DNA of 64,000 nt, from positions 806,001-870,000 of the forward strand of contig NZ_JADQDK010000001.1 in the NCBI RefSeq assembly GCF_019263705.2, in the 5' to 3' direction. Below the pieces are notes generated by a model, which was not told the origin of the DNA, made no database searches, and was given only the letters and a program-made list of their open reading frames with translations. The stretch comes from Pseudonocardia abyssalis. Lineage in GTDB: Bacteria; Actinomycetota; Actinomycetes; Mycobacteriales; Pseudonocardiaceae. Of this stretch, positions 36,091-45,134 are shown in pieces; the stretch's first letter is position 1, and each line of letters opens with the position of its first letter. Made by a program: the position numbers and the translations under genes.

Positions 36091-37382
36091 GCACGCGCTC
36101 CCCGGCCCGGCGACCCGCGCCGCAGCCCGGCGCCGTGCGGCAGGCCGTCGGCCGGGCCGGCTCGGCGCTCGCGCAGTGGCTCTCGCGCCCGCTCACCTCG
36201 CTGCACCTCGTGCTCGGCGTCTTCGGGCTGCTCACGCTGTTCGGCCTGGTCATGGTGCTGTCGGCGTCGTCGGTGGAGTCGCTGGTCAGCGACGGGTCCT
36301 CCTACGACGTGTTCTACCGCCAGCTGCTGTTCTGTGTCCCCGGTGTCGCGATGTTCTGGCTCGGTCTGCGGATCTCCCCGCGGCGGCTGCGCGCGCTCGC
36401 CCCGGCCGCGTTGGTGATCGGCGTCGTCGCGCTGGTCGCGGTGCTGCTGTTCGGCACCGTGCGCAGCGGCTCGAAGGCGTGGATCGCGATCGGCGGCTCG
36501 TTCACGATCCAGCCGTCGGAGGCCGTCAAGGTGGCGCTGACGCTGTGGGGCGCGCACGTCCTCGCGGCCCGCCGCGCGGTCATGCACCGCTGGAAGTACG
36601 CGCTGTCCCCGGTCATGCCGGTGGCGCTGCTGCTGTGCGTGCTGCTCGTGCTGCAGCCCGACTTCGGGATGCTGATCACGCTCGGCGTGGTGGTCATCTC
36701 GCTGCTGTACTTCGGCGGGGCGCCGCTGCGCCTGATGGGCGCACTGCTCGCCGGGGCTGCGGGCGGCGCGCTGATCCTCGGGTTGGCCGCCCCGTACCGC
36801 CTCGCGCGCATCACCTCCTTCCTCGACGCCAGCGACACCCAGGCCGCCGGTTTCCAGGCCCGCCAGGCGTTGTACTCGCTCGCCGACGGCGGCCTGTTCG
36901 GCGTCGGGCTCGGGCAGGGCCGGGCCAAGTGGAGCTACCTGCCCAACGCCCACAACGACTTCATCTTCGCGATCATCGGCGAGGAGCTGGGCTTCGTCGG
37001 GGCGTTCTCGGTGCTCGCGCTGTTCGCCACGCTGGCCTACACCGGGTTCCGGATCGCCTCGCGCACCACCGACCCGTGGCTGCGGATCGTCGTCGCCACG
37101 TCCACGACCTGGCTCGTCGCCCAGGCCGCCATCAACATCGGCTACGTCGTGGGGCTGCTGCCGGTGACCGGGCTGCAGCTCCCGCTGATCTCGTCCGGAG
37201 GGACCTCGCTCGTGGTCACCATGTTCGTGTTCGGCGTCCTCGCCAACGCCGCCCGCCACGAGCCGGAGGCGGTCGCCGTGCTGCGCCGCCCGGGCCAGGG
37301 CCGGATCGCGCGGATGTTCCTGCTGTCGCCGCCGGAGCCGTACAAGGCGCCGGTGACCCGGGCCTCGGCGCGGGTCCGATGA
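36087..37382 (+). CDS. ftsW: septal peptidoglycan glycosyltransferase FtsW
   Basis: SEDS-family membrane glycosyltransferase that polymerises lipid II with Fts[19 protein letters not shown] and KVAL (the catalytic region loops), [17 protein letters not shown] and [11 protein letters not shown] are seen among about ten hydrophobic helices. Length 431 residues, with an N-terminal basic tail and a C-terminal cytoplasmic tail. GTGA overlap with murD and ATGA overlap with murG. Confidence 0.95.
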   Translation: MSTRSPARRPAPQPGAVRQAVGRAGSALAQWLSRPLTSLHLVLGVFGLLTLFGLVMVLSASSVESLVSDGSSYDVFYRQLLFCVPGVAMFWLGLRISPRRLRALAPAALVIGVVALVAVLLFGTVRSGSKAWIAIGGSFTIQPSEAVKVALTLWGAHVLAARRAVMHRWKYALSPVMPVALLLCVLLVLQPDFGMLITLGVVVISLLYFGGAPLRLMGALLAGAAGGALILGLAAPYRLARITSFLDASDTQAAGFQARQALYSLADGGLFGVGLGQGRAKWSYLPNAHNDFIFAIIGEELGFVGAFSVLALFATLAYTGFRIASRTTDPWLRIVVATSTTWLVAQAAINIGYVVGLLPVTGLQLPLISSGGTSLVVTMFVFGVLANAARHEPEAVAVLRRPGQGRIARMFLLSPPEPYKAPVTRASARVR

Positions 37383-38467
37383 GCGACCTGTCCGTCGTCG
37401 TCGCCGGCGGGGGGAGTGCGGGGCACATCGAGCCCGCCCTCGCCCTCGCCGACGCCGTGCGCCGCCTCGTCCCCGACTCGCGGGTCACCGCGCTGGGCAC
37501 GGAGCGTGGCCTCGACTCCACGCTGATCCCGGCCCGCGGCTATCCGCTGGAGCTGATCCCGCCGGTCCCGCTGCCGCGCAAGCCGAGCGTCGACCTGCTG
37601 CGGCTGCCCGGTCGCGTCCGCGGCGCGATCACGCGGGTGCGCGAGGTGCTCACCGCCGTCGACGCCGACGTGGTGGTCGGGTTCGGCGGCTACGTCGCGC
37701 TGCCCGCCTACCTCGGCGCCCGCGGCCGCGTCCCGATCGTCGTGCACGAGGCCAACGCGCGCGCCGGCCTGGCCAACAAGGTCGGTGCCCGGTTCGCCGC
37801 GCGGGTCGTCGCCGCCGTCCCCGGGTCGGGCCTGCCGGGGGCGGAGGTGCTCGGCATCCCGCTGCGCCGCGCCGTCACCACGCTGGACCGTCCGGCCCTG
37901 CGCGCGGAGGCCCGCCAGAAGTACGGCCTGCCCGCCGACGGCCCGGTCCTGCTCGTCTTCGGCGGCTCGCAGGGCGCGCGCACGCTGAACTCCGCGGTCG
38001 CCGCCGCCCTGCCCGGCCTGCTCGACGCCGGGGTCGCCGTGCTGCACGCCCACGGCCGCGGCGGCACCGCGGCGCCGGCCGCCGACGGGTACGTGCCCCC
38101 CTCCTACGTGGCACTGCCCTACATCGACGACATGCACCTGGCCTACGCCGCCGCCGACGCCGTACTCGGGCGCGCGGGGGCGATGACCGTGGCCGAGGTG
38201 TCGGCGGTCGGCCTGCCCGCCGTCTACGTCCCGCTGCCGCACGGCAACGGGGAGCAGGCGCTCAACGCCGGACCGGTCGTCGCGGCCGGGGGCGGGATCC
38301 TCGTCCCCGACGGGGAGCTGACCGGCGAGCGCGTGCTGACCGAGCTGCTCCCGCTGCTCACCGACCCCGCCCGGCTGGCCGCGATGGGCGTCGCCGCGCG
38401 CGCGTCCGGGCACGCCGACGCCGACGAGCGGCTGGCCCGCGTGGTGCTGGAGGTGGCGCGCGCATGA
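37379..38467 (+). CDS. murG: UDP-GlcNAc transferase MurG
   Basis: Peripheral membrane GT28 enzyme turning lipid I into lipid [22 protein letters not shown] at the N-terminus, [40 protein letters not shown] and the C-terminal [13 protein letters not shown] are present. Length 362 residues. ATG overlaps the ftsW stop. Its stop overlaps the ATG of a 26-codon ORF that reaches murC. Confidence 0.95.
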   Translation: MSDLSVVVAGGGSAGHIEPALALADAVRRLVPDSRVTALGTERGLDSTLIPARGYPLELIPPVPLPRKPSVDLLRLPGRVRGAITRVREVLTAVDADVVVGFGGYVALPAYLGARGRVPIVVHEANARAGLANKVGARFAARVVAAVPGSGLPGAEVLGIPLRRAVTTLDRPALRAEARQKYGLPADGPVLLVFGGSQGARTLNSAVAAALPGLLDAGVAVLHAHGRGGTAAPAADGYVPPSYVALPYIDDMHLAYAAADAVLGRAGAMTVAEVSAVGLPAVYVPLPHGNGEQALNAGPVVAAGGGILVPDGELTGERVLTELLPLLTDPARLAAMGVAARASGHADADERLARVVLEVARA

Positions 38468-38544
38468 CCGAGCCCGCGAGGCCATCGTCCGGCACAGCGC
38501 CCTGGGTCGTGCTTCCGGCGGGCGTCGGCGAGGAGGTGGCATGA
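38464..38544 (+). CDS. 26-codon bridging micro-ORF, murG to murC
   Basis: ATGA overlap at both ends: its ATG with the murG stop and its TGA with the murC ATG. The murC ribosome site AGGAGG (38530-38535) is inside it. Codon third positions are about 85 percent G/C, somewhat below the neighbours. A relay role is more likely than a functional peptide. Confidence 0.4.
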   Translation: MTEPARPSSGTAPWVVLPAGVGEEVA

Positions 38545-39944
38545 CCCCCACCGGCCCTGTCACGCTGCACGACCGCGTCCACCTCATCGGCATCGGCGGT
38601 GCCGGGATGAGCGGCATCGCCCGCATCCTGCTGGCCCGCGGAGTCACCGTCTCCGGGTCCGACGCGAAAGACTCGCGCACCGTGCTCGCGCTGCGGGCAC
38701 TCGGGGCGCGCATCGAGATCGGCCACGACCCCGCGCACCTTCCGGAGGCCCCGGCCACCGTCGTCGTGTCCTCGGCGATCCGGGAGACCAACCCCGAGCT
38801 GGCCGCCGCCCGCTCCCGCGGCCTGGACGTCGCCCACCGCGCCCAGGCCCTCGCCGCCCTCACCACGGGCCGCAGGCTGGTCTGTGTCACCGGCACGGCG
38901 GGCAAGACGTCCACCACCTCGATGCTCACGGTCGCGCTGCAGCACGCCGGGCTCGACCCGTCGTTCGCCATCGGCGGTGACCTGGCGTCGTCCGGGTCCG
39001 GGGCGCACGAGGGCCACGGGGACGTGTTCGTGGCCGAGGCGGACGAGAGCGACGCGTCGTTCCTCGCGTTCGGCCCGCAGGTCGCGATCGTCACCAACGT
39101 CGAGGCCGACCACCTCGACCACTACGGCACGCCCGAGGCGTACATCGCGGCGTTCGGCGAGTTCCTGGGCCGGATCACCCCCGGTGGCGCGCTCGTGGCC
39201 TGCGCCGACGACCCGGGCTCCGCCGACCTGGCCGCGCTCGCGGAGTCCCGCGGGATCCGGGTGCTGCGCTACGGGCGCCACGCCGACGCCGACGCCCGGC
39301 TCGTCGACTTCCGCCCCGACGGGCCCGGTGCCCGTATGGTCCTGCGCCACGCCGGCACGGAGCACCGGCTGCGGCTGGCGGTACCGGGGGAGCACATGGC
39401 CCTCAACGCGCTCGCCGCCCTGCTGGCCGGCGTCGAGCTCGGTGCCCCGCCGGAGGAGCTGCTCGCGGGACTCGCCGCGTTCGACGGCGTGCGGCGCCGC
39501 TTCGAGTTCAAGGGCCGCGCCGACGGGGTCGCGGTCTACGACGACTACGCCCACCATCCGAGCAAGGTCGCCGCGCAGCTGCGTGCGGCCCGCGACGTCG
39601 TGGCCGGGGCCGGTCGGGTCGTCGTCGCCTTCCAGCCGCACCTGTACTCCCGTACCCGCGAGTTCGCCGCCGACTTCGGCCGCGCGCTGGCCCTGGCCGA
39701 CGAGGTCGTGGTGCTCGACGTGTTCGGCGCCCGCGAGGACCCCGAGCCCGGCGTCACCGGTGCTCTCGTCGCCGACGCCGTGCCGCTGCCCGCCGGGCAG
39801 GTGCGGTTCGTGCCGGGCTGGTCGGACGTGCCGAGGGTCGTCGCGGGCATCGCGCGGCCCGGCGACCTGGTCATCACGATGGGCGCGGGTGACGTCACGG
39901 TCCTCGGTCCGGAGGTCCTGCTCGAGCTCGAGCGCCGTCGATGA
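38541..39944 (+). CDS. murC: UDP-MurNAc:L-alanine ligase MurC
   Basis: First amino acid-adding ligase of the pathway, cytosolic. LIGIGGAGMSGIARILL at the N-terminus, ATP loop VTGTAGKTSTTSM, EADESDASFL and DDYAHHPSKV are diagnostic. Length 467 residues. Start has AGGAGG close upstream. Its stop overlaps the ATG of a 47-codon ORF that reaches ftsQ. Confidence 0.96.
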   Translation: MTPTGPVTLHDRVHLIGIGGAGMSGIARILLARGVTVSGSDAKDSRTVLALRALGARIEIGHDPAHLPEAPATVVVSSAIRETNPELAAARSRGLDVAHRAQALAALTTGRRLVCVTGTAGKTSTTSMLTVALQHAGLDPSFAIGGDLASSGSGAHEGHGDVFVAEADESDASFLAFGPQVAIVTNVEADHLDHYGTPEAYIAAFGEFLGRITPGGALVACADDPGSADLAALAESRGIRVLRYGRHADADARLVDFRPDGPGARMVLRHAGTEHRLRLAVPGEHMALNALAALLAGVELGAPPEELLAGLAAFDGVRRRFEFKGRADGVAVYDDYAHHPSKVAAQLRAARDVVAGAGRVVVAFQPHLYSRTREFAADFGRALALADEVVVLDVFGAREDPEPGVTGALVADAVPLPAGQVRFVPGWSDVPRVVAGIARPGDLVITMGAGDVTVLGPEVLLELERRR

Positions 39945-40084
39945 CCCCGCCCGCGCACCAATCCGCCGTCCGCGCACGCCCGGACGAGCGCGAACGGCCG
40001 GGAGATACGCGTGGCCCGGGTTCCGAGGCTGCGGGGCTCGAGGCTGCGGGGCTCGCGGTTGCGGGGCTCGGGGGCGCGGGGTGA
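39941..40084 (+). CDS. 47-codon bridging micro-ORF, murC to ftsQ
   Basis: ATG overlaps the murC stop; TGA overlaps the ftsQ GTG (GTGA). The second half is three to four degenerate 15-nt repeats (GAGGCTGCGGGGCTC) coding for EAAGL-like units from 40024 on. Third positions are about 79 percent G/C. No family resemblance. Confidence 0.4.
   Translation: MTPPAHQSAVRARPDERERPGDTRGPGSEAAGLEAAGLAVAGLGGAG
40024..40080 (+). repeat. 15-nt tandem repeat just upstream of ftsQ
   Basis: GAGGCTGCGGGGCTC occurs twice in tandem, followed by GCGGTTGCGGGGCTC and a partial fourth unit ending at the ftsQ start codon. It places several GGGG runs at the ribosome site position. Confidence 0.6.
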
Positions 40085-41325
40085 GCCCGCGGCGGGAGAC
40101 GGTCGGCGAGGCGGTGGCCCGTCGCGCGGCGGAGGAGCAGGCGGAGGAGCAGGCGGCGGAGCAGGCGGGGGAGCGGGCGGGGGACCAGACGGCGGCACGC
40201 CCGTCCCGGGCGAGGACCGCGGGGGCCGGGTCGGCCCGGTCCGGCACGGCCCGGTCCGGCGGCGACCGGTCGTCCGGCGATCGGACCGGTGGCGATCGGA
40301 CCGGTGGCGATCGGACCGGTGGCGATCGGACCGGTGGCCGGACGGGCGCCGATCGGGCTCGCACCGACCGGGGGTCGGGGGAGCGCGCGTCGGACGAGCG
40401 GGCGGGGGGTCGCACCACGGCCCGTCGGACCGCCGGGGAACCCGCGGGTCGCGACGGCAGGGGCGGGCGCCGCACCGGCGGGTCCACCCGCTCCGACGGC
40501 CGGACCACCGCACGGACCCGCACCCCGGACCCCGACGACACCGACCGCGACACCGACCGCGACACCGACCGCGACACCGACCGGGGCGACGACCGCCCCC
40601 GGTCCCGCCCCGCCGCCTCCCGGCCCGAGCCCTCCCCGCTGCACCGCCGCCGCAGGCGGGTCGCGGCGCTCGTCGGCGTGCTGGTCCTCCTCGGCGTCCT
40701 CGCCGTCGGCGTCCGCGTGCTCGTCTACGACCTGGGCCTGTTCGACGTCGAGGGAGTCGAGGTCACCGGCACCGTCGACGTGCCGCAGGCCGACGTGCTC
40801 GCCGCGGCCGCGGTGCTGCCCGGCGGCCCCCTCGCGGGCGTCGACACCGCGGGGATCGCCCAGCGGGTGGCGCAGCTGCCGGGCATCGGCTCGGTGGAGG
40901 TGGGCCGGGGCTGGCCGCACACCGTGACGGTCGCCATCGTCGAGCGCACCGCGGTCGCCGTGGCGCAGACGCCGCGGGGCCCGATGCCCGTCGACGCCAC
41001 CGGGGTCGTCTACCCCGCACCGGTCCAGCCGGGGCTGCCGCAGCTCACCTTCGGCGCCGTCGGTCCGGACGACCCGTCCACCCGTGCGGCCCTGGACGTC
41101 CTCACCGCCCTGCCGGAGGCCCTCCGAGGGCGGGTCGCGACCGTCGACGTGGCCATCGGTGGGGGCACCCCGCAGGTGACGCTGGGGCTCTCGGAGGACC
41201 GCCAGGTGCGCTGGGGACCGGCCGAGGAGTCCGACCGCAAGGCCGCCGTGCTGACGGCCCTGCTGACCCAGCCGGGCCGCGTCTACGACGTGACGAGCCC
41301 GGCATTACCCACCGTGCGTTCCTGA
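40081..41325 (+). CDS. ftsQ: divisome protein FtsQ with long repetitive N-terminus
   Basis: Bitopic division protein, 414 residues. The last 230 residues are standard: one membrane helix ([22 protein letters not shown]), a POTRA domain ([23 protein letters not shown]) and the FtsQ beta domain ([20 protein letters not shown]). The cytoplasmic N-terminus of about 185 residues is unusually long, charged and repetitive, with [11 protein letters not shown], five GGDRT units (15-nt repeat) and four DTDR units (12-nt repeat). Start GTG overlaps the bridging ORF's stop. The stop overlaps an ATG opening a four-codon frame that does not reach ftsZ. Confidence 0.9.
   Translation: MSPRRETVGEAVARRAAEEQAEEQAAEQAGERAGDQTAARPSRARTAGAGSARSGTARSGGDRSSGDRTGGDRTGGDRTGGDRTGGRTGADRARTDRGSGERASDERAGGRTTARRTAGEPAGRDGRGGRRTGGSTRSDGRTTARTRTPDPDDTDRDTDRDTDRDTDRGDDRPRSRPAASRPEPSPLHRRRRRVAALVGVLVLLGVLAVGVRVLVYDLGLFDVEGVEVTGTVDVPQADVLAAAAVLPGGPLAGVDTAGIAQRVAQLPGIGSVEVGRGWPHTVTVAIVERTAVAVAQTPRGPMPVDATGVVYPAPVQPGLPQLTFGAVGPDDPSTRAALDVLTALPEALRGRVATVDVAIGGGTPQVTLGLSEDRQVRWGPAEESDRKAAVLTALLTQPGRVYDVTSPALPTVRS
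40276..40584 (+). repeat. in-frame tandem repeats in ftsQ
   Basis: Four exact copies of GGCGATCGGACCGGT at 40276-40335, and four copies of GACACCGACCGC at 40537-40584 (the last with a final G). Both unit lengths are multiples of three. Confidence 0.8.
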
Positions 41326-41376
41326 TGACGCACAGGTAGACCCGGTCGGGGGGTTGCTGCCGCGCGGCGCGCCTGC

Positions 41377-41405
41377 TGGACCGGCGCGGAATCGCGACCT
41401 AGCGT
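41377..41405 (+). promoter_or_regulatory. possible ftsZ promoter
   Basis: TGGACC, 17 nt, TAGCGT, giving a leader of about 50 nt with AGGAAGGG before the ftsZ ATG. Matches are modest. The 136-nt ftsQ-ftsZ gap is the one early dcw gap not spanned by a bridging ORF, consistent with independent ftsZ expression. Confidence 0.3.
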
Positions 41406-41461
41406 TCGACCCGTCGGAACGGAAACTTCCCCCGGCCCCACTTTGTAGGAAGGGACCGCGC

Positions 41462-42832
41462 ATGACGCCCCCGCACAACTACCTGGCCGTGATCAAGGTC
41501 GTCGGCATCGGTGGCGGCGGGGTCAACGCCGTCAACCGCATGATCGAGGTCGGCCTCAAGGGCGTCGAGTTCATCGCGGTGAACACCGACGCGCAGGCCC
41601 TGCTCATGTCCGACGCCGACGTCAAGCTCGACATCGGGCGCGAGCTCACCCGCGGTCTCGGTGCGGGCGCCAACCCCGAGGTCGGCCGCAAGGCCGCCGA
41701 GGACCACCGCGAGGAGATCGAGGAGGTCCTCAAGGGGGCCGACATGGTCTTCGTCACCGCGGGGGAGGGCGGCGGCACCGGCACCGGCGGCGCGCCCGTC
41801 GTCGCGTCGATCGCGCGCAAGCTCGGCGCGCTCACCATCGGCGTCGTCACCCGCCCGTTCACCTTCGAGGGCCGCCGTCGCGCGGGCCAGGCGGAGGAGG
41901 GGATCGGCGGGATGCGCCAGGAGTGCGACACGCTCATCGTCATCCCCAACGACCGTCTGTTGCAGCTCGGCGACGTGGGCGTCTCGCTCATGGACGCCTT
42001 CCGCTCCGCCGACGAGGTGCTGCTCTCCGGTGTCCAGGGCATCACGAACCTGATCACGACCCCCGGCCTGATCAACCTCGACTTCGCCGACGTCAAGTCG
42101 GTCATGTCCGGTGCGGGCAGCGCGCTGATGGGCATCGGGTCCTCCCGCGGGGAGGGCCGCGCGGTGCAGGCGGCGGGCAAGGCGATCAACTCGCCGCTGC
42201 TCGAGGCGTCGATGGACGGCGCCCAGGGCGTGCTGCTGTCGATCGCGGGTGGCTCCGACCTCGGCCTGTTCGAGATCAACGAGGCCGCCTCGCTGGTGCA
42301 GGAGGCAGCACACCCCGAGGCGAACATCATCTTCGGCACGGTGATCGACGACTCCCTCGGTGACGAGGTCCGGGTCACGGTCATCGCCGCGGGCTTCGAG
42401 GCGGGCGGTCCGACGCACAAGAAGCTCGACCCGGCCGCGTACGGGACCGGCAGCGGCAAGAGCGTCATCGCGCCGGGCGTCAGCGGCTCCACGGCCCCGG
42501 CCACGCCCGCCGCCCCGGCCGCGGCGGCCAACGGCAGCACCCCGCCGCCGCCCTACCAGGGCGCCTCCAACGGCAACGGCTACGCGGGCTCCAACCAGTC
42601 CGGGACGCTCCCGCCGGCCGCCGCGCCGTCGGGGTTCCCGGAGCCACGGCGCCCGGAGTCGGCCCGGCCGGTCACCGAGCCCGCTCCCGAGCCGCCGGCG
42701 TACACCCCGCCCGCGGCGCACACCCCGCCGGCCCCGCCGGTCGTCGAGCGCCCGGCGTCGTCCTACGGGCAGCAGGCCCCGGTCGACGACCTCGACGACG
42801 ACGTGGACGTGCCGCCGTTCATGAAGCGCTGA
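41462..42832 (+). CDS. ftsZ: cell division GTPase FtsZ
   Basis: Tubulin-like GTPase forming the Z ring. [15 protein letters not shown] at the N-terminus, the tubulin signature [13 protein letters not shown] (about 100-112), and [21 protein letters not shown] and [11 protein letters not shown] are all normal. A Pro/Ala-rich linker of about 120 residues leads to the C-terminal tail [11 protein letters not shown], the binding site for partners such as SepF and FtsW. Length 456 residues. The ATG at 41462 has AGGAAGGG upstream; the longer frame from 41354 is rejected. Confidence 0.97.
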   Translation: MTPPHNYLAVIKVVGIGGGGVNAVNRMIEVGLKGVEFIAVNTDAQALLMSDADVKLDIGRELTRGLGAGANPEVGRKAAEDHREEIEEVLKGADMVFVTAGEGGGTGTGGAPVVASIARKLGALTIGVVTRPFTFEGRRRAGQAEEGIGGMRQECDTLIVIPNDRLLQLGDVGVSLMDAFRSADEVLLSGVQGITNLITTPGLINLDFADVKSVMSGAGSALMGIGSSRGEGRAVQAAGKAINSPLLEASMDGAQGVLLSIAGGSDLGLFEINEAASLVQEAAHPEANIIFGTVIDDSLGDEVRVTVIAAGFEAGGPTHKKLDPAAYGTGSGKSVIAPGVSGSTAPATPAAPAAAANGSTPPPPYQGASNGNGYAGSNQSGTLPPAAAPSGFPEPRRPESARPVTEPAPEPPAYTPPAAHTPPAPPVVERPASSYGQQAPVDDLDDDVDVPPFMKR

Positions 42833-42834
42833 CG

Positions 42835-42945
42835 GTGTCGGCGACGACACCTCCGGCACACACCTCCGCGGGCTCGCGCACAGGTACGGACCTGTGTGCG
42901 GGCCCCGCGGTCTGTGTGCGGCCCGCCACCCGGGAGTCCAGGTGA
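42835..42945 (+). CDS. 36-codon bridging micro-ORF, ftsZ to pgeF
   Basis: GTG 2 nt after the ftsZ stop; TGA overlaps the pgeF GTG (GTGA). It contains three Cys codons and a hairpin (42876-42899). About 81 percent of codons end in G/C. Probably a relay frame. Confidence 0.35.
   Translation: MSATTPPAHTSAGSRTGTDLCAGPAVCVRPATRESR
42876..42899 (+). terminator. hairpin between ftsZ and pgeF
   Basis: GCGCACAGGT, loop ACGG, ACCTGTGTGC: ten pairs with one G-U. It could attenuate readthrough from ftsZ; translation of the bridging ORF would melt it. Confidence 0.4.
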
Positions 42946-43670
42946 CCCCGCGCGTGCGGCGGGTCGTCACCACGCGCGCCGGCGGACGGTCGACCGGCCG
43001 CTTCGCCCGGTTCAACCTGTCCACCGGCGTCGACGACGACCCGGCCGCCGTCGCGGCGAACCGGGCGCGGGTCGCCCGCGAGCTCGGGGTCCCGGTCGTC
43101 TATCTGCAGCAGGTGCACGGCACCCGCGTCGAGACCGTCGACGCCGTACCGGCCGCCGGTGCGCCGGACGTCCCGGACACCGACGCCGTGGTCACCGCGG
43201 TGCCCGGCGTCGGGATCGCGGTGCTGGCGGCCGACTGCGTGCCCGTCCTGCTCGCCGACCCCCGCGCCGGGATCGTCGGCGCGGCCCACGCCGGGCGCGT
43301 CGGGGCCGCGGCGGGGGTGCTGCCGGCCGTCGTCGAGGCGATGGTGGCGCTCGGTGCGCGCGTCGGGGACGTCGAGGTGCTGCTCGGGCCCGCCGTCTGC
43401 GGAGGCTGCTACGAGGTGCCCGCCGCGATGGCCGCCGAGGTCGACGCCGCGCTGCCCGGCAGCGCCGTCCGGACCCGCACGGGCACGGCCGGGCTGGACC
43501 TTCGTGCCGGCCTTCACCACCAGCTCACCGCGCTCGGCGTCGCCCGCATCGGCGGGGACCCGCGCTGCACGATGGAGACCCGCGACCTGTTCAGCCACCG
43601 CCGCGACGCCCCCACCGGGCGGCAGGCGGCCATCACGTGGCTGGACCCCCTGCCTTCGGTGAGGTCCTGA
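42942..43670 (+). CDS. pgeF: purine nucleoside phosphorylase / multicopper polyphenol oxidoreductase family (PgeF/YfiH)
   Basis: Protein of 242 residues of the YfiH/LACC1 family, the Rv2149c position. FNLSTGVDDDPAAVAANR, VYLQQVHGT, LAADCVPVLL, GAAHAGRVGAAAGV and CGGCYEVP show the His/Cys metal-site pattern (QVH, DC, AAHAGR). Family members have purine phosphorylase activity, and E. coli YfiH edits misincorporated L-Ser in UDP-MurNAc peptides, which would fit the neighbourhood. GTG start with GGGAG upstream. Its stop overlaps the next ATG (TGATG). Confidence 0.9.
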   Translation: MTPRVRRVVTTRAGGRSTGRFARFNLSTGVDDDPAAVAANRARVARELGVPVVYLQQVHGTRVETVDAVPAAGAPDVPDTDAVVTAVPGVGIAVLAADCVPVLLADPRAGIVGAAHAGRVGAAAGVLPAVVEAMVALGARVGDVEVLLGPAVCGGCYEVPAAMAAEVDAALPGSAVRTRTGTAGLDLRAGLHHQLTALGVARIGGDPRCTMETRDLFSHRRDAPTGRQAAITWLDPLPSVRS

Positions 43671-44395
43671 TGAGCGACGAGCGCCGCGCGGAGCTGACGG
43701 AGCGTCTCGCCGCCGTCCGTGCCCGGATCGCCGACGCCTGTGCGGCGGCGGGCCGCTCGCCCGACGACGTCGCGCTGCTCGCCGTGACCAAGACGGTGCC
43801 CGCGTCCGACGTCACGATCCTCATGGACCTCGGGCTCACCGCGTTCGGCGAGAACCGGGTGCAGGAGGCGGGGGCCAAGGTCGACGAGGTCGCGGCGACG
43901 CACCCCGGGGCCCGGTGGCACCTCGTCGGCGGATTGCAGCGGAACAAGGCACGTGCCGCGGTGCGCTGGGCGGACCGGGTGGAGTCGCTGGACTCCGTGC
44001 GGCTCGCCGACGCCCTCGACGCCGCCGTCCGGCGCGCGCAGGAGGCCGGTGACCGTTCCGACGCGTTGCCCGTACTGCTCCAGTTCAGCGTCGACGGGGA
44101 CCCGGAACGGGGTGGAGTGGCCCCTGACGGGCTCCTGCCGCTCGCCGAACACGTCGCCGGGTGCGCCGGGCTGCGACTCGACGGTCTCATGGCGGTCGCC
44201 CCGCTCGGCATGGACACGGAGCGTGCCTTTTCGTCCGTCGCCGCGGCGGCCGGCCGGCTCAGATCGGCGTTTCCGCAGGCCAGGACGTTGTCGGCGGGCA
44301 TGAGCGGTGACCTCGATGTCGCCATAAGTCACGGTTCGGACGTGGTGCGTGTCGGAACGGCCCTTGTGGGGGACAGACGGATAACCTCGCGGTGA
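43670..44395 (+). CDS. PLP homeostasis protein, YggS family
   Basis: Pyridoxal 5'-phosphate-binding protein of 241 residues, a single alanine racemase-like barrel without racemase activity. The PLP lysine is Lys41 in LLAVTKTVP; FGENRVQEAGAK, WHLVGGLQRNK, GLMAVAPLG and LSAGMSGDLDVAISHGSDVVRVGTALVG are typical. ATG overlaps the pgeF stop as TGATG. The stop overlaps a GTG that opens a 22-codon frame running to sepF. Confidence 0.93.
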   Translation: MSDERRAELTERLAAVRARIADACAAAGRSPDDVALLAVTKTVPASDVTILMDLGLTAFGENRVQEAGAKVDEVAATHPGARWHLVGGLQRNKARAAVRWADRVESLDSVRLADALDAAVRRAQEAGDRSDALPVLLQFSVDGDPERGGVAPDGLLPLAEHVAGCAGLRLDGLMAVAPLGMDTERAFSSVAAAAGRLRSAFPQARTLSAGMSGDLDVAISHGSDVVRVGTALVGDRRITSR

Positions 44396-44460
44396 TCGCT
44401 GGAGGTCGGGACGGACCTCCGGTGTGTCGGGGGCAGTGGCAACGATTGGAGCGCCGATGA
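44392..44460 (+). CDS. 22-codon bridging micro-ORF, yggS to sepF
   Basis: GTG overlaps the yggS stop (GTGA) and TGA overlaps the sepF ATG (ATGA). Only about 13 of 22 codons end in G/C, so it is not coding-like in codon use, yet the frame spans the gap exactly. It contains the hairpin at 44401-44420 and the sepF ribosome site. Confidence 0.4.
   Translation: MIAGGRDGPPVCRGQWQRLERR
44401..44420 (+). terminator. hairpin between yggS and sepF
   Basis: GGAGGTC, loop GGGACG, GACCTCC: perfect 7-bp stem, extendable by G-U pairs. The left arm resembles a Shine-Dalgarno sequence that the hairpin would hide. Terminator or regulatory stem; undecided. Confidence 0.4.
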
Positions 44461-45131
44461 GCGCGATGTACCGGCTCAAGGCCTACTTCGGGATGGTTCC
44501 GGCGGAGGAACTCGCCGACTACGCCGACGAGCCCACGGAGCGCTACGCCGCCCCCCGTCGGGGCCGGGACTACGCCGAGGACCGGTGGGACGACCGCTTC
44601 TCCTACGCCGACGACGACGAGCCCGCCGCCCGGCCTGAGCCGGTCCGTGCCGAGCGCGAGTGGGACCGTCGTCCCGTCCGTGCGGTGACGCCCGACCGGG
44701 ACGCCCGCAGCGGCCTCTCCGGCCTCGGAGCGGGGGCCACACGCGGCGCGCTGGCCATCGATCCCGACTCGGTGCTGCGGGAGCCCGTGCGGCTGCCCGT
44801 GCCGCCGTCTCCGCAGGTCGTGCCGGAGCAGCGGGATCGCGGAGCGGCCGCGCTGAACCGCATCACGACGCTCCAGCCGCGCAGCTACAAGGAAGCGCGG
44901 ACGATCGGCGAGCACTACCGCGACGGCCAGCCGGTGATCATCAACCTCACCGAGCTGGACGCCGCGGACGCCAAGCGGCTCGTCGACTTCGCCGCCGGCC
45001 TGGCGTTCGCGCTGCGCGGCTCGATCGACAAGGTCACGAACCGGGTCTTCCTTCTCACACCCGCCGACGTCGAGGTCTCGGCCGACGACGCCCGGAAGCT
45101 CGCAGAACGCGGGATCTTCCGTCAGGATTGA
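44457..45131 (+). CDS. sepF: cell division protein SepF
   Basis: FtsZ membrane anchor and essential divisome protein in actinobacteria, which lack FtsA. The N-terminal amphipathic MSAMYRLKAYFGMVP is the membrane-binding helix; an acidic/Pro linker of about 110 residues follows; the core RITTLQPRSYKEARTIGEHYRDGQPVIINLTELD and IDKVTNRVFLLTPADVEV is the conserved FtsZ-binding domain. Length 224 residues. ATG with GGAG 5 nt upstream. Confidence 0.95.
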   Translation: MSAMYRLKAYFGMVPAEELADYADEPTERYAAPRRGRDYAEDRWDDRFSYADDDEPAARPEPVRAEREWDRRPVRAVTPDRDARSGLSGLGAGATRGALAIDPDSVLREPVRLPVPPSPQVVPEQRDRGAAALNRITTLQPRSYKEARTIGEHYRDGQPVIINLTELDAADAKRLVDFAAGLAFALRGSIDKVTNRVFLLTPADVEVSADDARKLAERGIFRQD

Positions 45132-45134
45132 GCT

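Noticed and set aside
40276..40584. CRISPR or mobile-element repeat in ftsQ
   Set aside because: Tandem, in-frame, no spacers; coding repeats of GGDRT and DTDR.
41325..41339. Bridging ORF from ftsQ to ftsZ
   Set aside because: The ATG overlapping the ftsQ stop gives only four codons and ends over 120 nt before ftsZ, so it does not bridge the gap.
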